Source: Plantactinospora mayteni (GTDB lineage: Bacteria; Actinomycetota; Actinomycetes; Mycobacteriales; Micromonosporaceae). From it: a stretch of DNA of 64,000 nt. Numbering within the stretch: the stretch's first letter is position 1; each line of letters opens with the position of its first letter. A program made the position numbers and the translations under genes. The DNA lies in assembly GCF_016862935.1 (NCBI RefSeq), contig NZ_BONX01000050.1, positions 1 through 64,000 of the forward strand. The letters are read 5' to 3'. The notes under the pieces were generated by a model, which saw only the letters and a list, made by a program, of their open reading frames with translations, did not search any database and was not told where the DNA came from. Of this stretch, positions 8,851-17,493 are shown piece by piece.

Positions 8851-9437
8851 TCGTGGGTGTCCCGCGTCGGGATTGCCGGGTGACGAGATGCGGTGGCGGG
8901 ACAAGCCGGTCGTCGTGGGCGTTGCTGCCGTCCGCGCTTCCGGGCGGGGCGGGCGTAGTAGGCGATTCCGGAGAGGAACTGGCCCTGGTCGATCGGGTAT
9001 TCGGGAGGGTTGACCTCCGCTGTCGTATGCCGAGTTGGCTGGGTAGTGCTGGCTGGCATTCGTATCGGTGTCCTATTGCCGGTTCGTCTTGGTGTGGCTG
9101 GCGCCGGTTGGGGTTCCGGTATGGACGTGGAGGGTGCAGCTGATGCGCCGGCGTCGAGGCAGAGCACGATCGGGTCGTAGATGACGGCGGTACCCAGAGG
9201 TCCGGTGAACAGCCCGCCGACGTACGGGCGGCCGGTCAGCACGCCGAGGTCCTTCATCGCAGCGTGGAATGGTCGCTTACCGCAGGCGTGCCAGAACTCG
9301 GCCTCGCAGAGCATGATCAGGTCCGGGGTGGGGTCGTCGAGGAACGCGCGGACCAGTGGGGCAAGGTCGTAGGAACCATCGGCCCTGAGTCCGCCGGCCT
9401 CGTAGTTCAACAGCGAGATCGTGAGTGGGACGGTCAC
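8847..9437 (-). CDS. Truncated endonuclease/exonuclease/phosphatase-like protein
   Basis: 196 aa, GTG start overlapping the GNAT stop (GTGA). Residues 1-90 look like the N-terminal part of the EEP (DNase I-like) fold: ISLLNYEAGG, then DPTPDLIMLCEAEFW containing the metal-binding Glu, then YDP. The usual second half, with the GDxN and catalytic His motifs, is missing. The C-terminal 100 residues are Pro/Arg-rich with no family signature, although the stop still overlaps the next ATG. It is either a decayed nuclease or a protein whose C-terminus was replaced. Catalytic activity is unlikely. Confidence 0.6.
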   Translation of the reverse strand: MTVPLTISLLNYEAGGLRADGSYDLAPLVRAFLDDPTPDLIMLCEAEFWHACGKRPFHAAMKDLGVLTGRPYVGGLFTGPLGTAVIYDPIVLCLDAGASAAPSTSIPEPQPAPATPRRTGNRTPIRMPASTTQPTRHTTAEVNPPEYPIDQGQFLSGIAYYARPARKRGRQQRPRRPACPATASRHPAIPTRDTHE

Positions 9438-10090
9438 CGCAACCGATCCTTCGACGGACGCCCGCCCAGCCCGGCGTCCTCAGCAGTGCCGCGGCGGTGG
9501 TGCTCGCCAGCGGGTCGCCACATCGGGTAAAAGGTGCTGCCGTCGGGCAGGCGGAAGCGTTCGCGCTGGTGGTAGCCCTGTCTGGCGTAGAGGTCGCGGC
9601 TTCCGGTGCTGCTCGCCTCGACGTAGGCGGGCACGTCGTCGCGGTCGAGGGTCTCGTGGTGGTGTCGCAAAAGTGCGGTGCCGCGGCCGGTGCACTGCCT
9701 GTCGGGTGTGACGGCGAGGAACGCCAGGTGGTGGTGCGGCTCGGTCGGGTGGTGGATGTCGAACAGCTTGTCGAGGAGGTCGAACCGGTCGGTGTACGGT
9801 TCGCAGGCGGCCGCGAGTCGCCGGGTGTAGTCCACCGGCGGGGGTACCGGTCGGGTTCGGTCGAACCACACCGCGACGGCGCTGCGGTCCTTGAGGATGT
9901 GAACGACGCCGAAGAAGAAGGCGTGTTCGACAAGGATGCGGAAGTTCGCGGTCAGGATCGGCCGGCGCTGGCCGGGGTCGGGCACGAGCCACGCGACGGG
10001 ACCCAGCGGTTGGAACGCATCGGCGATCAGTGCGGCGACGGCGTCCTTGTCGTGGTAGTCAGCCTTCACGACCGGCGGCAGCCGGGTCAC
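9434..10090 (-). CDS. GNAT family N-acetyltransferase
   Basis: 218 aa from the GTG at 10090, which overlaps the permease stop (GTGA). The GNAT core is visible: beta-4 LAFLAVTPDRQCTGRGTALL with the acetyl-CoA pyrophosphate loop Q-x-x-G-x-G, and AYVEASSTGSRDLYARQGY, the conserved end of GNAT domains. The target amine is unknown. A longer frame to 10216 overlaps the permease gene and is rejected. It is the third gene of the leftward operon starting at GPP34. Confidence 0.82.
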   Translation of the reverse strand: MTRLPPVVKADYHDKDAVAALIADAFQPLGPVAWLVPDPGQRRPILTANFRILVEHAFFFGVVHILKDRSAVAVWFDRTRPVPPPVDYTRRLAAACEPYTDRFDLLDKLFDIHHPTEPHHHLAFLAVTPDRQCTGRGTALLRHHHETLDRDDVPAYVEASSTGSRDLYARQGYHQRERFRLPDGSTFYPMWRPAGEHHRRGTAEDAGLGGRPSKDRLR

Positions 10091-11607
10091 CGGGCCGCCT
10101 CCCGACCGGCAGAGACATGTCCGGGCGTGTAGAGAGTGGAGGCGGCGACGCTGCGGGCGCCGAGGCCGATCGTGGCGTACACGTCCGGACGGGTCCGTTT
10201 CAGGATCAGTCCCCAAGCGGTGCCGCCGACGGCGGCGGCGAGGTAGCCGGTGGGAACCGCCCAGGCGATGGGGTGAGCGTCAGAGACGCCGAGAAGTGCG
10301 GCGACATTGCCGACGGCGAGGACGACCACCACGGTCAAGGCGAGGGTCGCGACCGTGGGGGCGATGAGACGCCGCCACACGCTTTCGCCGTGGGGGTAGC
10401 GGCCGAAGAACGCGACGACGGCCACGCTGGTGGCGGCGATCAGGAACAACACGCCGAGGCCGCCGGAGGTGCCGGCCCAGTAGAAGAGATGGATGAGCGG
10501 GTCCCCGTCGCCGACCGCGTAGGCGACAATCACCGTCAGGCCGACGGCGCTCTGCCAGAGCGAAGCGGTCCGGGGCGCGCCACTAACCCGGTCGGCGCGG
10601 CCAAATCCGGCGGGAAGGACGCGCTCCCGGCCGAGGGCGAACATGTAGCGGGCGGTGGTGTTGTGGAACGCGATCATCGCCGCGACGAGGCTCGTGGCGA
10701 ACAGGACGTGCCCGATCTCGACCAACGTGTTGCCGAGGTACGCGCCAGCCTGGTTGAAGACAACCTCCGTCCCCTGCACGCGGGCGACCTCGACGATCCG
10801 GTCGGAACCGGCAGCGACGGTCATCGCCCACCCGGACAGCGCGTACAGGACCGCGATTACCGCTACCGACAGGTACGTGGCGGTGCGGACGGTACGCCGC
10901 GGGTCCCGGGACTCCTCAGAAAAGACGACCGCGGCCTCGAAGCCGACACTGCCGAGCACGGCCAGAATCAGGATCGCGCCGACACCCGGACCGAGCAGAT
11001 TCCCCGGATCGAGAGCCTCGTAGCTGTACCGGCCGTCAGCGGGATGCGCCAGGCTACCGACGTTGTAGACCATGATGACGGCGACCTCGGCAAGCAACAG
11101 CACAGCGAGCACATGACCGTTCAGATCGATCCGCCGCACCCCGAGCGTCGCGGTGACCGCCCACGCCACCAACGCGATGACCCACCAGTACGGGGTGATA
11201 CCGAACCACTGGTACAGCAGGGGTTGAGTCGCCGCACCGATCGCGCCGTACAAACCGACCTGCAACGCGTTGTACGCCAGCAACGCCACCCACGCCGCGC
11301 CGACACCGGCCGGACGGCCAATTCCTTGGGCGATGTAGGAGTAGAACGCCCCGGCGTTGGCCACGTGCCGGGCCATCGACACGTACCCGACCGAGAACAG
11401 GCCAAGCAGCAACCCCACGAGCAAAAAGGCGAAGGGGATGCCCGTCAGGCCGGTCGTGGCGAACCCGGTCGTGATGACCCCCGCCACCACGGTAAACGGG
11501 GTCGCCGCAGACAGCACAAAGAAGAGCACAGCCGGCACACCGAGACGGTTCTCCGCCAGTGTGGCCGTTACCGGGCTCGTACGACCCGGCGGAGCGGATG
11601 GCGACAT
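10087..11607 (-). CDS. APC superfamily amino-acid/amine permease
   Basis: 506 aa with about 12 hydrophobic helices; the first covers about residues 26-48. The APC family signature region (RLGVPAVLFFVLSAATP, GAFYSYIAQGIG) is clear, and a helix with GSVGFEAAVVFSEES matches the sixth-helix region of APC carriers. The ATG at 11607 follows an AGGAGG site. It would import an amino acid or related amine with H+ or Na+ at the plasma membrane. A GPP34 gene lies 46 bp upstream and a GNAT gene is coupled downstream; the D-amino-acid oxidase is the operon's last gene, hinting at amine use. Confidence 0.9.
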   Translation of the reverse strand: MSPSAPPGRTSPVTATLAENRLGVPAVLFFVLSAATPFTVVAGVITTGFATTGLTGIPFAFLLVGLLLGLFSVGYVSMARHVANAGAFYSYIAQGIGRPAGVGAAWVALLAYNALQVGLYGAIGAATQPLLYQWFGITPYWWVIALVAWAVTATLGVRRIDLNGHVLAVLLLAEVAVIMVYNVGSLAHPADGRYSYEALDPGNLLGPGVGAILILAVLGSVGFEAAVVFSEESRDPRRTVRTATYLSVAVIAVLYALSGWAMTVAAGSDRIVEVARVQGTEVVFNQAGAYLGNTLVEIGHVLFATSLVAAMIAFHNTTARYMFALGRERVLPAGFGRADRVSGAPRTASLWQSAVGLTVIVAYAVGDGDPLIHLFYWAGTSGGLGVLFLIAATSVAVVAFFGRYPHGESVWRRLIAPTVATLALTVVVVLAVGNVAALLGVSDAHPIAWAVPTGYLAAAVGGTAWGLILKRTRPDVYATIGLGARSVAASTLYTPGHVSAGREAAR

Positions 11608-11653
11608 GTGGGAGCCTCCTATTCACGGGCGAGGGGTAAGCCACCGGGCTGGA

Positions 11654-12286
11654 TCACGAGCGGTAGGAGAGCACCGACTCCCCGACAGCAGCTTCTGTAC
11701 GAACGAGGAGTTCACGTAGCGGCGGCGCCGCAGTGGCGGTGAGGTAACGCAGGTACTCGCGGCCGGCGGCGGGTGCGTCCTCCAACAAGTCCTCGTCAAA
11801 GCCTGTCGCCGCAGCAAGGCTGGCGAGGAACGCATCGGCGGGTTTCATCGGGGTGCGGTCGCGAAGGTGAATCGAGAGCCGGGCTGTCGGCCAGTGTGCG
11901 GCGTTCCAGTCGACCGGCACCCACCGCACGCCGGCCGGTCGAAGCAGCCGCCACGATGTCTCCTTCCGGAGGTGCCCTGCACGCCACAACCGCTGTGCGA
12001 CCTGTTCGACGGCATCTTTGGCAAGGAAGTCGAGCCAGATCCGTACGGTGGTGTGCTGTGGCTCGGCAAGGAGTTGCTCCAGGACGGTGTGCTCGAGGAC
12101 GTCGGCCGGCGGCCGCTTGTCCACCACCCAGAGCGTCCCGTCGCGTACGTCGATCTTTCCGGCCCACATCAGCTCGGCCAACAACGCTGCCGCCAGCCCG
12201 AGCCCGGCCGCTCGCCCGTTCAAGCGAGGCTTACCCGAAACGTCATGATGGGAAAGGCGCCAGAAATCGTCGGCAAGCCGCATCAT
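11654..12286 (-). CDS. GPP34 (GOLPH3-like) family protein
   Basis: 210 aa from the ATG at 12286, preceded by GGGAGG. The frame is open to 12541 but the extension is not coding-like. The start MRLADDFWRLSHHD, the helix GLAAALLAELMWAGKI, and the DRTPMKPADAFLASL region fit the GPP34 family. Eukaryotic GOLPH3 binds PI4P at the Golgi; actinomycetes carry many paralogues with unknown roles, often beside regulators and transporters. It appears to be the first gene of the leftward run ending at the D-amino-acid oxidase. Confidence 0.85.
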   Translation of the reverse strand: MMRLADDFWRLSHHDVSGKPRLNGRAAGLGLAAALLAELMWAGKIDVRDGTLWVVDKRPPADVLEHTVLEQLLAEPQHTTVRIWLDFLAKDAVEQVAQRLWRAGHLRKETSWRLLRPAGVRWVPVDWNAAHWPTARLSIHLRDRTPMKPADAFLASLAAATGFDEDLLEDAPAAGREYLRYLTATAAPPLRELLVRTEAAVGESVLSYRS

Positions 12287-12681
12287 GTCACCTCCCTTGC
12301 CTGATCTGGCCGTATCAGGAACGACTGCGTCCACCATTCCGCCGCTCAGGAGCGGCGTCGCGGTACGCCGATTCTTCCCGGGGGATTTGTCTATCCGATG
12401 TCGTACATGACAGACGATCGCGGGTGAGGCCGCGTGGGTCGAGACCGCGCATGCGGACCGCCCGCTTGTCCGCATCGCCGCACGCGGTGCCCAGATCAAC
12501 GAGCGAAGACGACGTCTGTGGGAAGGTTCTGCGCCGTCCACAGCATGCGGACAAGACAGCTGTCCGCATGTGGAACGTTGTGCGCGTCGCCGCGCTTCGA
12601 GTGAATTGGTAGACCTGCGTTGCTCGGCAGAACGAGCCGCATCAGACAGCCCGGCTCAAACACGCGGACGAAGGAGAGACC
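12287..12681. promoter_or_regulatory. Divergent promoter region with two ATGCGGAC palindromes
   Basis: A 395-bp region separates the leftward GPP34 operon from the rightward radical SAM cluster. It has two perfect inverted repeats of one motif: ATGCGGAC-N9-GTCCGCAT at 12451-12475 and CATGCGGACA-N7-TGTCCGCATG at 12544-12570. A degenerate version lies upstream of the XRE regulator at 2414-2438. Paired operators for a dimeric regulator are the simplest reading; hairpins in RNA are an alternative. Confidence 0.6.
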
Positions 12682-13803
12682 GTGTCGGTCACCCCCAATC
12701 TCAGGCGGACCGATGGCACACTCATCACCGTTGAGCAGCTCGAACGATCCGCGTTGCGACACTCTGTGCCGGTCGAGGACGTTCTCCTGATTGCCATCAA
12801 TCTGTACGGAATCTCGTCAGACCAGGGCCGGCATCGCGCTCGGCTCTCCGTCCGGCTCGCCAGGCATCCGCAGGTGTCGTGGCAGGTGATCGTGCCGCTC
12901 AACGCCGATGTCTCGCCGTTCACGCTGCACGAGGGGAACCTCACGCTTCAGGGAAAGCTCGTCGCGCACGTCGAGGGGATCGACGCCGACGAGGCCGTGG
13001 GTGGCTACTACCGCGACGATGGGCGTGCCGCGACCCTCAACCCGAATGCCCGTAGCCGCTGCACCGGATGCGCGTTCTGTCCCAACACTCTGGAGGCCGC
13101 AGCCGATCCCCGGCTCGCCGAGGACCGGGCGCTGGACGAACTCCTTGCGGCGTTGGTCGAGCAGCACCCCCGCCGAGACCTCACAGAGTTACGGGAGGTA
13201 ACGGTTTCGACCGGCTGCTTCGAACGTGAGCCTGCTGCGGTACAGCATCTGCTCGGGCTGCGGGCCGCACTCACACGGCACGGAATCACCGCTCGGATCG
13301 GCTTCCTGACCTCCGTCATCCGCAGCCTCGGTGCCTTCCAGCAACTGGCTGCCGGCGTGTCGCCGTTCGTACTTCGGCTGACGGCCGAGTGCTTCACCCG
13401 ACGTGACCTGCTACTTAAGGCGAGCAAGGCGGAACTGCCCTCGGCGGAGATGCCCAACCTGCTCGCCCAAGCACGCCGCGCCGGCCTGGATACGTCGTAC
13501 ACCTACATCGTCGGCCTCGATCCGTTGACCGACCTGGTCACCGGGGTTACGGATCTTACGAGGCACATCACAGACTTTCCGAACTTCCAGGTCTACCAGG
13601 CACACAACTCGATCATGGCCGGACTGCGATCACCAGGGGCGGCAGACCTGGAGTTCTACCTGAGGGCGCGCCGAGCTATAGAGGCAGTTATCGGGCCGAC
13701 AGGTCTCCGCCCAGCGGCGTGGGAATGCTATCGGCCGTTGTGGTACTTCACCTTCGACCGCGAAACGCTGGTCGACACCAGGATACCGAGGACCGCCCGA
13801 TGA
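12682..13803 (+). CDS. Radical SAM enzyme with CX2CX2C cluster motif
   Basis: 373 aa. The GTG start at 12682 follows AAGGAGAG. Cys127, Cys130 and Cys133 (CTGCAFC) follow a basic segment, where radical SAM enzymes place their 4Fe-4S ligands. The usual spacing is CX3CX2C, so this one is a base codon shorter. Downstream, VTVSTGCFE, LRLTAECF and YTYIVGLDPLTD resemble the strands of a TIM barrel. The first 110 residues are a separate N-terminal region. It opens the cluster; its stop overlaps the phosphoketolase-like start (ATGA). It probably performs a radical rearrangement or C-C bond step in an unknown pathway. A non-radical FeS enzyme cannot be excluded. Confidence 0.75.
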   Translation: MSVTPNLRRTDGTLITVEQLERSALRHSVPVEDVLLIAINLYGISSDQGRHRARLSVRLARHPQVSWQVIVPLNADVSPFTLHEGNLTLQGKLVAHVEGIDADEAVGGYYRDDGRAATLNPNARSRCTGCAFCPNTLEAAADPRLAEDRALDELLAALVEQHPRRDLTELREVTVSTGCFEREPAAVQHLLGLRAALTRHGITARIGFLTSVIRSLGAFQQLAAGVSPFVLRLTAECFTRRDLLLKASKAELPSAEMPNLLAQARRAGLDTSYTYIVGLDPLTDLVTGVTDLTRHITDFPNFQVYQAHNSIMAGLRSPGAADLEFYLRARRAIEAVIGPTGLRPAAWECYRPLWYFTFDRETLVDTRIPRTAR

Positions 13804-15947
13804 ACGACCTCGTACGGCGGGCGGATGCCCTGTGGCGCGCTGTCACATACGTGAGCGTGGCGCAACTCCACCTGAAGTCGAATCCGCTGCTGACCGGACC
13901 GCTGGTTCCGGAGCAGGTCAAAAAGCACCCGTCCGGACACTGGGGCACGGTGCCGGGCGCGGCGTTCGTGCTGAGCCACGTAGCGCTGGCGGGCACAGGC
14001 GGCGACACAGACCTCGTGCCCGTCATCGGTGCCGGCCACGCCGGCGTCGCCCAGGTCGCGATGGCGTGGCTCACCGGGGACCTCGCCGCAGTCCGGCCCC
14101 GCTTCAGCACGGACGTCGACGGCCTCTCCCGGCTCGTCGCCGCGTTTCCCGATCTCGACGGGCTCGGTGCCGAGGTGTCGCCCTCCCTCCCGGGCGGCTG
14201 GTACCTCGGCGGACAGATCGGCGGCGCGTTCGCCTTCGCGCAGGGCGCGGCGCTCGACGCCCCGGACCGGATCGTGGTTCCCCTGCTCGGTGATGGTGAG
14301 TGTGAGACGCCCGCAACGGCCGCGGCGTGGCTGGCCGGCCGCGCACTGGCCGACCGTACCCAGGTGTTGCCCGTCATCCACGTCAACGGCTTCCGCATGG
14401 GGAACCGGTCCCTGCTCGGAGCCATGGACGATGACGCGCTGCAGGCGTACGCGACCGGGCTGGGCTGGCGGTCCAACGTCGTCCACGTCAACGCGGCCGA
14501 GGCAGGGGAACACCTGAGCTTTCACACGACGCTCGTCTCGGCGGTCAACGCGACCAGGAAGCAGCTTCCCACGGTGATCTTCCTCAGATGCCCCAAGGGA
14601 TGGAGCGGACCGATGAAGCTGGCGGGACATCAACTCTTGGGCACTCCACGCACCCACAAGACGCCTCTTGTCGATCCCCGACGGCACCCGGACCAGTTGG
14701 CCGCGCTTCGGTGCTGGCTCGCCTCGTACCGCCCGGCCGAGCTCTTCACCAGCGGCGGAGCCGCGACGGGCGCGCTGGCCGAAGCCGTCCAGGTCGTAAG
14801 CCGGCGTGGGCAGGCACGACGGACGGCGTCACATCACGCAACCGGCGGCCGTCCACCCGCTCGCCGGTACGGCAGCTTCGCCGACGCGGTGGCCCCGGTG
14901 CTCCGAAAGCACGCCAGGGACGGGGATTTCCATCTGTTCAGTCCCGACGAGCTGGCATCGAATCGGCTCGGGGATCTTGCCGAAGAACCCTGGGCCACCG
15001 AGGTTCTCGCGGAAGAGGTGCTGCTGGGCTGGCTCGGCGGCTGGACCGCCACGGGCCGGCGCGGGCTGCTCATCTCGTACGAGGCCTTCGCGCCGCTTCT
15101 GCTGACCGGCCTTGTCCAGTTCCTCAAGCAACGTCGACTCGTAGTCCCGTCGGAGCGAGTGCCCAGCCTGAACCTGCTCCTCACCTCGTACGGCTGGCAC
15201 AACACGTACACTCACGGCGATCCGTCGCTGGTCACGGCCCTGCTCGCGATCCGAGATCCGTCGGTCCGGGTGCTGACTCCGGCGGATCCGAGCCGGCTCG
15301 CGATAGCCCTCGACCGCGTGCTCGGCTCGACCGGTCAGCTCAACGTGATTCTCGCGGGCAAGCATCCGACTGACCAGCAGCCATTGGACACCCTCGAACA
15401 GGAGTGCAGTCGCGGCCTGGCGGTCTGGCCACACGCCAGCGACGAGGGCGAGCCAGAAATCGTTCTCCTGGCCGCAGGGGACCTGCCGGCAACGACCGCC
15501 TGCACCACGGCGCTGTCCCTCAGACTGCGCCACGGCCTCCGGGTCCGAGTTGTTGCCGTGCAGGATCTGACCGTCCTCGGGAACCCGGCGACCTGGCCGT
15601 CGGGTCTGTCGGACGCCGAGTTGCAGCGGTACTTCGGACCTACCGCGCCACTGGTCATCGCAACGCTCGGCCACCCTGCGGCTGTCTGGGGTCTGATCGA
15701 GGATCGGCTGCACCGCCCGGTGGAAGTGATCGGGTGGTGCGAACCGGACGGCCCGATGCCACAGCACCGGCTGGCGGAAGCGGCTGGGATGAACGTCGCC
15801 GGGCTATGCGCGGCGGCGGAACGCCTGCTGGCGACAAACCGGGCCGCCGGAGCCGGCCAACTCGCGTCGGCGGCGGGCGGACAAGCCGGTGGCGCGCCTA
15901 TGCCCCTGTCCACCCCGCGCCGACCTGTGGACGGAGTCCCGGCGTGA
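13800..15947 (+). CDS. Phosphoketolase-like TPP enzyme
   Basis: 715 aa, ATG overlapping the upstream stop. Phosphoketolase-type signatures run in order: GHWGTVPG (about residues 47-54), GAGHAG (about 77-82), GGQIGGAFAFAQGAA, the TPP motif GDGECETP (164-171), and KGWSGP (about 267-272). In the family these enzymes split xylulose-5-P or fructose-6-P to acetyl phosphate. At 715 aa it is shorter than the usual ~790, and its place in a biosynthetic-type cluster suggests a specialised keto-sugar or keto-acid substrate. The C-terminal third has transketolase-like strands. It is translationally coupled on both sides. Confidence 0.82.
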   Translation: MNDLVRRADALWRAVTYVSVAQLHLKSNPLLTGPLVPEQVKKHPSGHWGTVPGAAFVLSHVALAGTGGDTDLVPVIGAGHAGVAQVAMAWLTGDLAAVRPRFSTDVDGLSRLVAAFPDLDGLGAEVSPSLPGGWYLGGQIGGAFAFAQGAALDAPDRIVVPLLGDGECETPATAAAWLAGRALADRTQVLPVIHVNGFRMGNRSLLGAMDDDALQAYATGLGWRSNVVHVNAAEAGEHLSFHTTLVSAVNATRKQLPTVIFLRCPKGWSGPMKLAGHQLLGTPRTHKTPLVDPRRHPDQLAALRCWLASYRPAELFTSGGAATGALAEAVQVVSRRGQARRTASHHATGGRPPARRYGSFADAVAPVLRKHARDGDFHLFSPDELASNRLGDLAEEPWATEVLAEEVLLGWLGGWTATGRRGLLISYEAFAPLLLTGLVQFLKQRRLVVPSERVPSLNLLLTSYGWHNTYTHGDPSLVTALLAIRDPSVRVLTPADPSRLAIALDRVLGSTGQLNVILAGKHPTDQQPLDTLEQECSRGLAVWPHASDEGEPEIVLLAAGDLPATTACTTALSLRLRHGLRVRVVAVQDLTVLGNPATWPSGLSDAELQRYFGPTAPLVIATLGHPAAVWGLIEDRLHRPVEVIGWCEPDGPMPQHRLAEAAGMNVAGLCAAAERLLATNRAAGAGQLASAAGGQAGGAPMPLSTPRRPVDGVPA

Positions 15948-16996
15948 GTCGGCCACGGATAGAGAGCATCGAGACCGTCGATTGCTCGGATCTGGTGATG
16001 CCCGGCGACGACGCCTACCTCATTGCCGTACGCGCTGCCGGTCACACCGGCTGGTATGGGCCAGTGAGCGGCCCGGTCGCGATTCTGCTCGACACCTGCG
16101 TCGCGCCATTCGCGATCGGTGTGCCCGTCGTCGACCACGACAATCTGCTGATTCGGCTACACCGTGCTCTGGGCGCGCCGCTCGGGACGCTGGCCTCATG
16201 GGCTATCGGTGCTCTCGACTGCGCGGTCTGGGATCTTCATGGCCGGATGGAAGAAAGGCCGGTTTCCGTACTTCTCGGATCGTCTGGTGACCAATCTGCT
16301 GTTCCGGCATACGCCTCGTGGCTGCGCCTCGACCTCGGCGCCGGCTTCAGTGCGCGGATGGTTCGGCGCGTCGCCGGCCAGGGATGGTGGTTCACCAAAT
16401 GGAGCTTGCGACCTGACCCGCAACTGGATGTCGAGGCCGACGCGAAACGGCTGGCGCTGATCGTCCGACAGGTCAGCGAAACCGTGGGCGCGCCAGCTGC
16501 CTTCGATGCCCTGTGGTCGTGGGATGACGCGCTGATGCTGCGTTTCGGCGAGTTGGTGGACCCCGCCGGGCTGGTCTGGCTGGAGGAACCGCTGAACGCG
16601 TACGACATGGCGCGATACGGAGCGCTGGCCACGCCACGCCCGCCCTTGGCACTCGGAGAGCGTCTGCATCTGGGCGACGATCCCATGCCGTTGTTGGGCC
16701 TGCCGGCGCTGAGGGCGTTCACTCCCGACGTGGTCGGCTGTGGTGGTCTCACCGCCGCGTTGTCCATGGTGAGGCAAGCGATGGCCATCGGCGTACCGGT
16801 GTACCCGCACGGACGGTCTCTCGTCCCTGCTGTGCACCTGGCCGCCGCGTTCCCCGACGCTGTCGCCGCGGTTGAGTACCAGGTGCAGTGGGAACCGCGG
16901 CGGCAAACCCTGTTCGTCGACCCAATCCAGTGCGACGCCGGTCGAGCGCTCGTGCCCGAGGCACCAGGCCTTGGCCTCACGCCCAGGAGGCGCTGA
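15944..16996 (+). CDS. Enolase-superfamily (mandelate racemase/MLE-like) enzyme
   Basis: 350 aa, GTG start overlapping the upstream stop (GTGA). The capping region is followed by barrel residues of the family: Lys in FTKW (about 152), Asp in FDALWSWD (about 187), Glu in WLEEPL (about 215), Glu in LGERLH (about 239) and His in VYPHGRS (about 288), with AVHLAAAFP after. These support abstraction of a proton next to a carboxylate, as in dehydratases, racemases and cycloisomerases. The usual D-x-N at strand three reads D-A-L, so one metal-side residue differs. The substrate is unknown. Confidence 0.82.
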   Translation: MSRPRIESIETVDCSDLVMPGDDAYLIAVRAAGHTGWYGPVSGPVAILLDTCVAPFAIGVPVVDHDNLLIRLHRALGAPLGTLASWAIGALDCAVWDLHGRMEERPVSVLLGSSGDQSAVPAYASWLRLDLGAGFSARMVRRVAGQGWWFTKWSLRPDPQLDVEADAKRLALIVRQVSETVGAPAAFDALWSWDDALMLRFGELVDPAGLVWLEEPLNAYDMARYGALATPRPPLALGERLHLGDDPMPLLGLPALRAFTPDVVGCGGLTAALSMVRQAMAIGVPVYPHGRSLVPAVHLAAAFPDAVAAVEYQVQWEPRRQTLFVDPIQCDAGRALVPEAPGLGLTPRRR

Positions 16997-17493
16997 TGCC
17001 CGCCACCGCAGGGAGCGTGGCGGTGGCCGGATCGGTCAGCCACGCCGAGGGCACTTCACAGTTCGTACTCGCCGAGCGGCTCAGCGGCCACGACACGTTC
17101 CTCACCGGTGTGCTTCAACTCGGCGACCGGCGAATCGCCGTTCGGATCATCACGCTGGACGACGTGACGGTACTGCGCCCTGTTGCCCCGGGGACGTTCA
17201 CCGACCTTAAAGCCACCTGGGCTGGGCTGCTGCATCTACCGCACGGCGTCCGACGGCGTGCGATACCCGCCGACCTGACGGCCGCAGCGCACCGACACCA
17301 GCGGGTGCTCGACCATCTCGACGACGCCGAACTGCGCTACGCGCTGACCTTCTTGGAAGAGGCAACCACGAACGACATTCGGCAGGTCCGCATCGCCGCG
17401 ATTGTTGCCGCACTGCCCCCGGTGGCCGAACGTGCAGCGCGGCGGGCCGGCGGAACGGCGCGACCAAGGAATGAGCGTCCGGATGGCTGCTGA
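16996..17493 (+). CDS. Hypothetical protein in biosynthetic cluster
   Basis: 165 aa; ATG overlaps the preceding stop as TGATG. The N-terminal half looks like beta strands (FVLAERLSGHDTFLTGVLQL, RRIAVRIITLDDVTVLRP). The C-terminal half is helical (LDHLDDAELRYALTFLEEATTNDIRQVRIAAIVAAL), and the tail is basic. No signal peptide, membrane segment or known motif is seen. The 3' end overlaps the HAD gene by 23 bp. It could be a small carrier, binding or chaperone-like protein for the pathway, but nothing proves this. Confidence 0.7.
   Translation: MPATAGSVAVAGSVSHAEGTSQFVLAERLSGHDTFLTGVLQLGDRRIAVRIITLDDVTVLRPVAPGTFTDLKATWAGLLHLPHGVRRRAIPADLTAAAHRHQRVLDHLDDAELRYALTFLEEATTNDIRQVRIAAIVAALPPVAERAARRAGGTARPRNERPDGC

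Noticed and set aside
10030-11742. Plus-strand 570-aa frame
   Set aside because: It is antisense to the APC permease, whose membrane helices and start are clear; the frame is rich in Asp/Gly/Arg without a fold signature.
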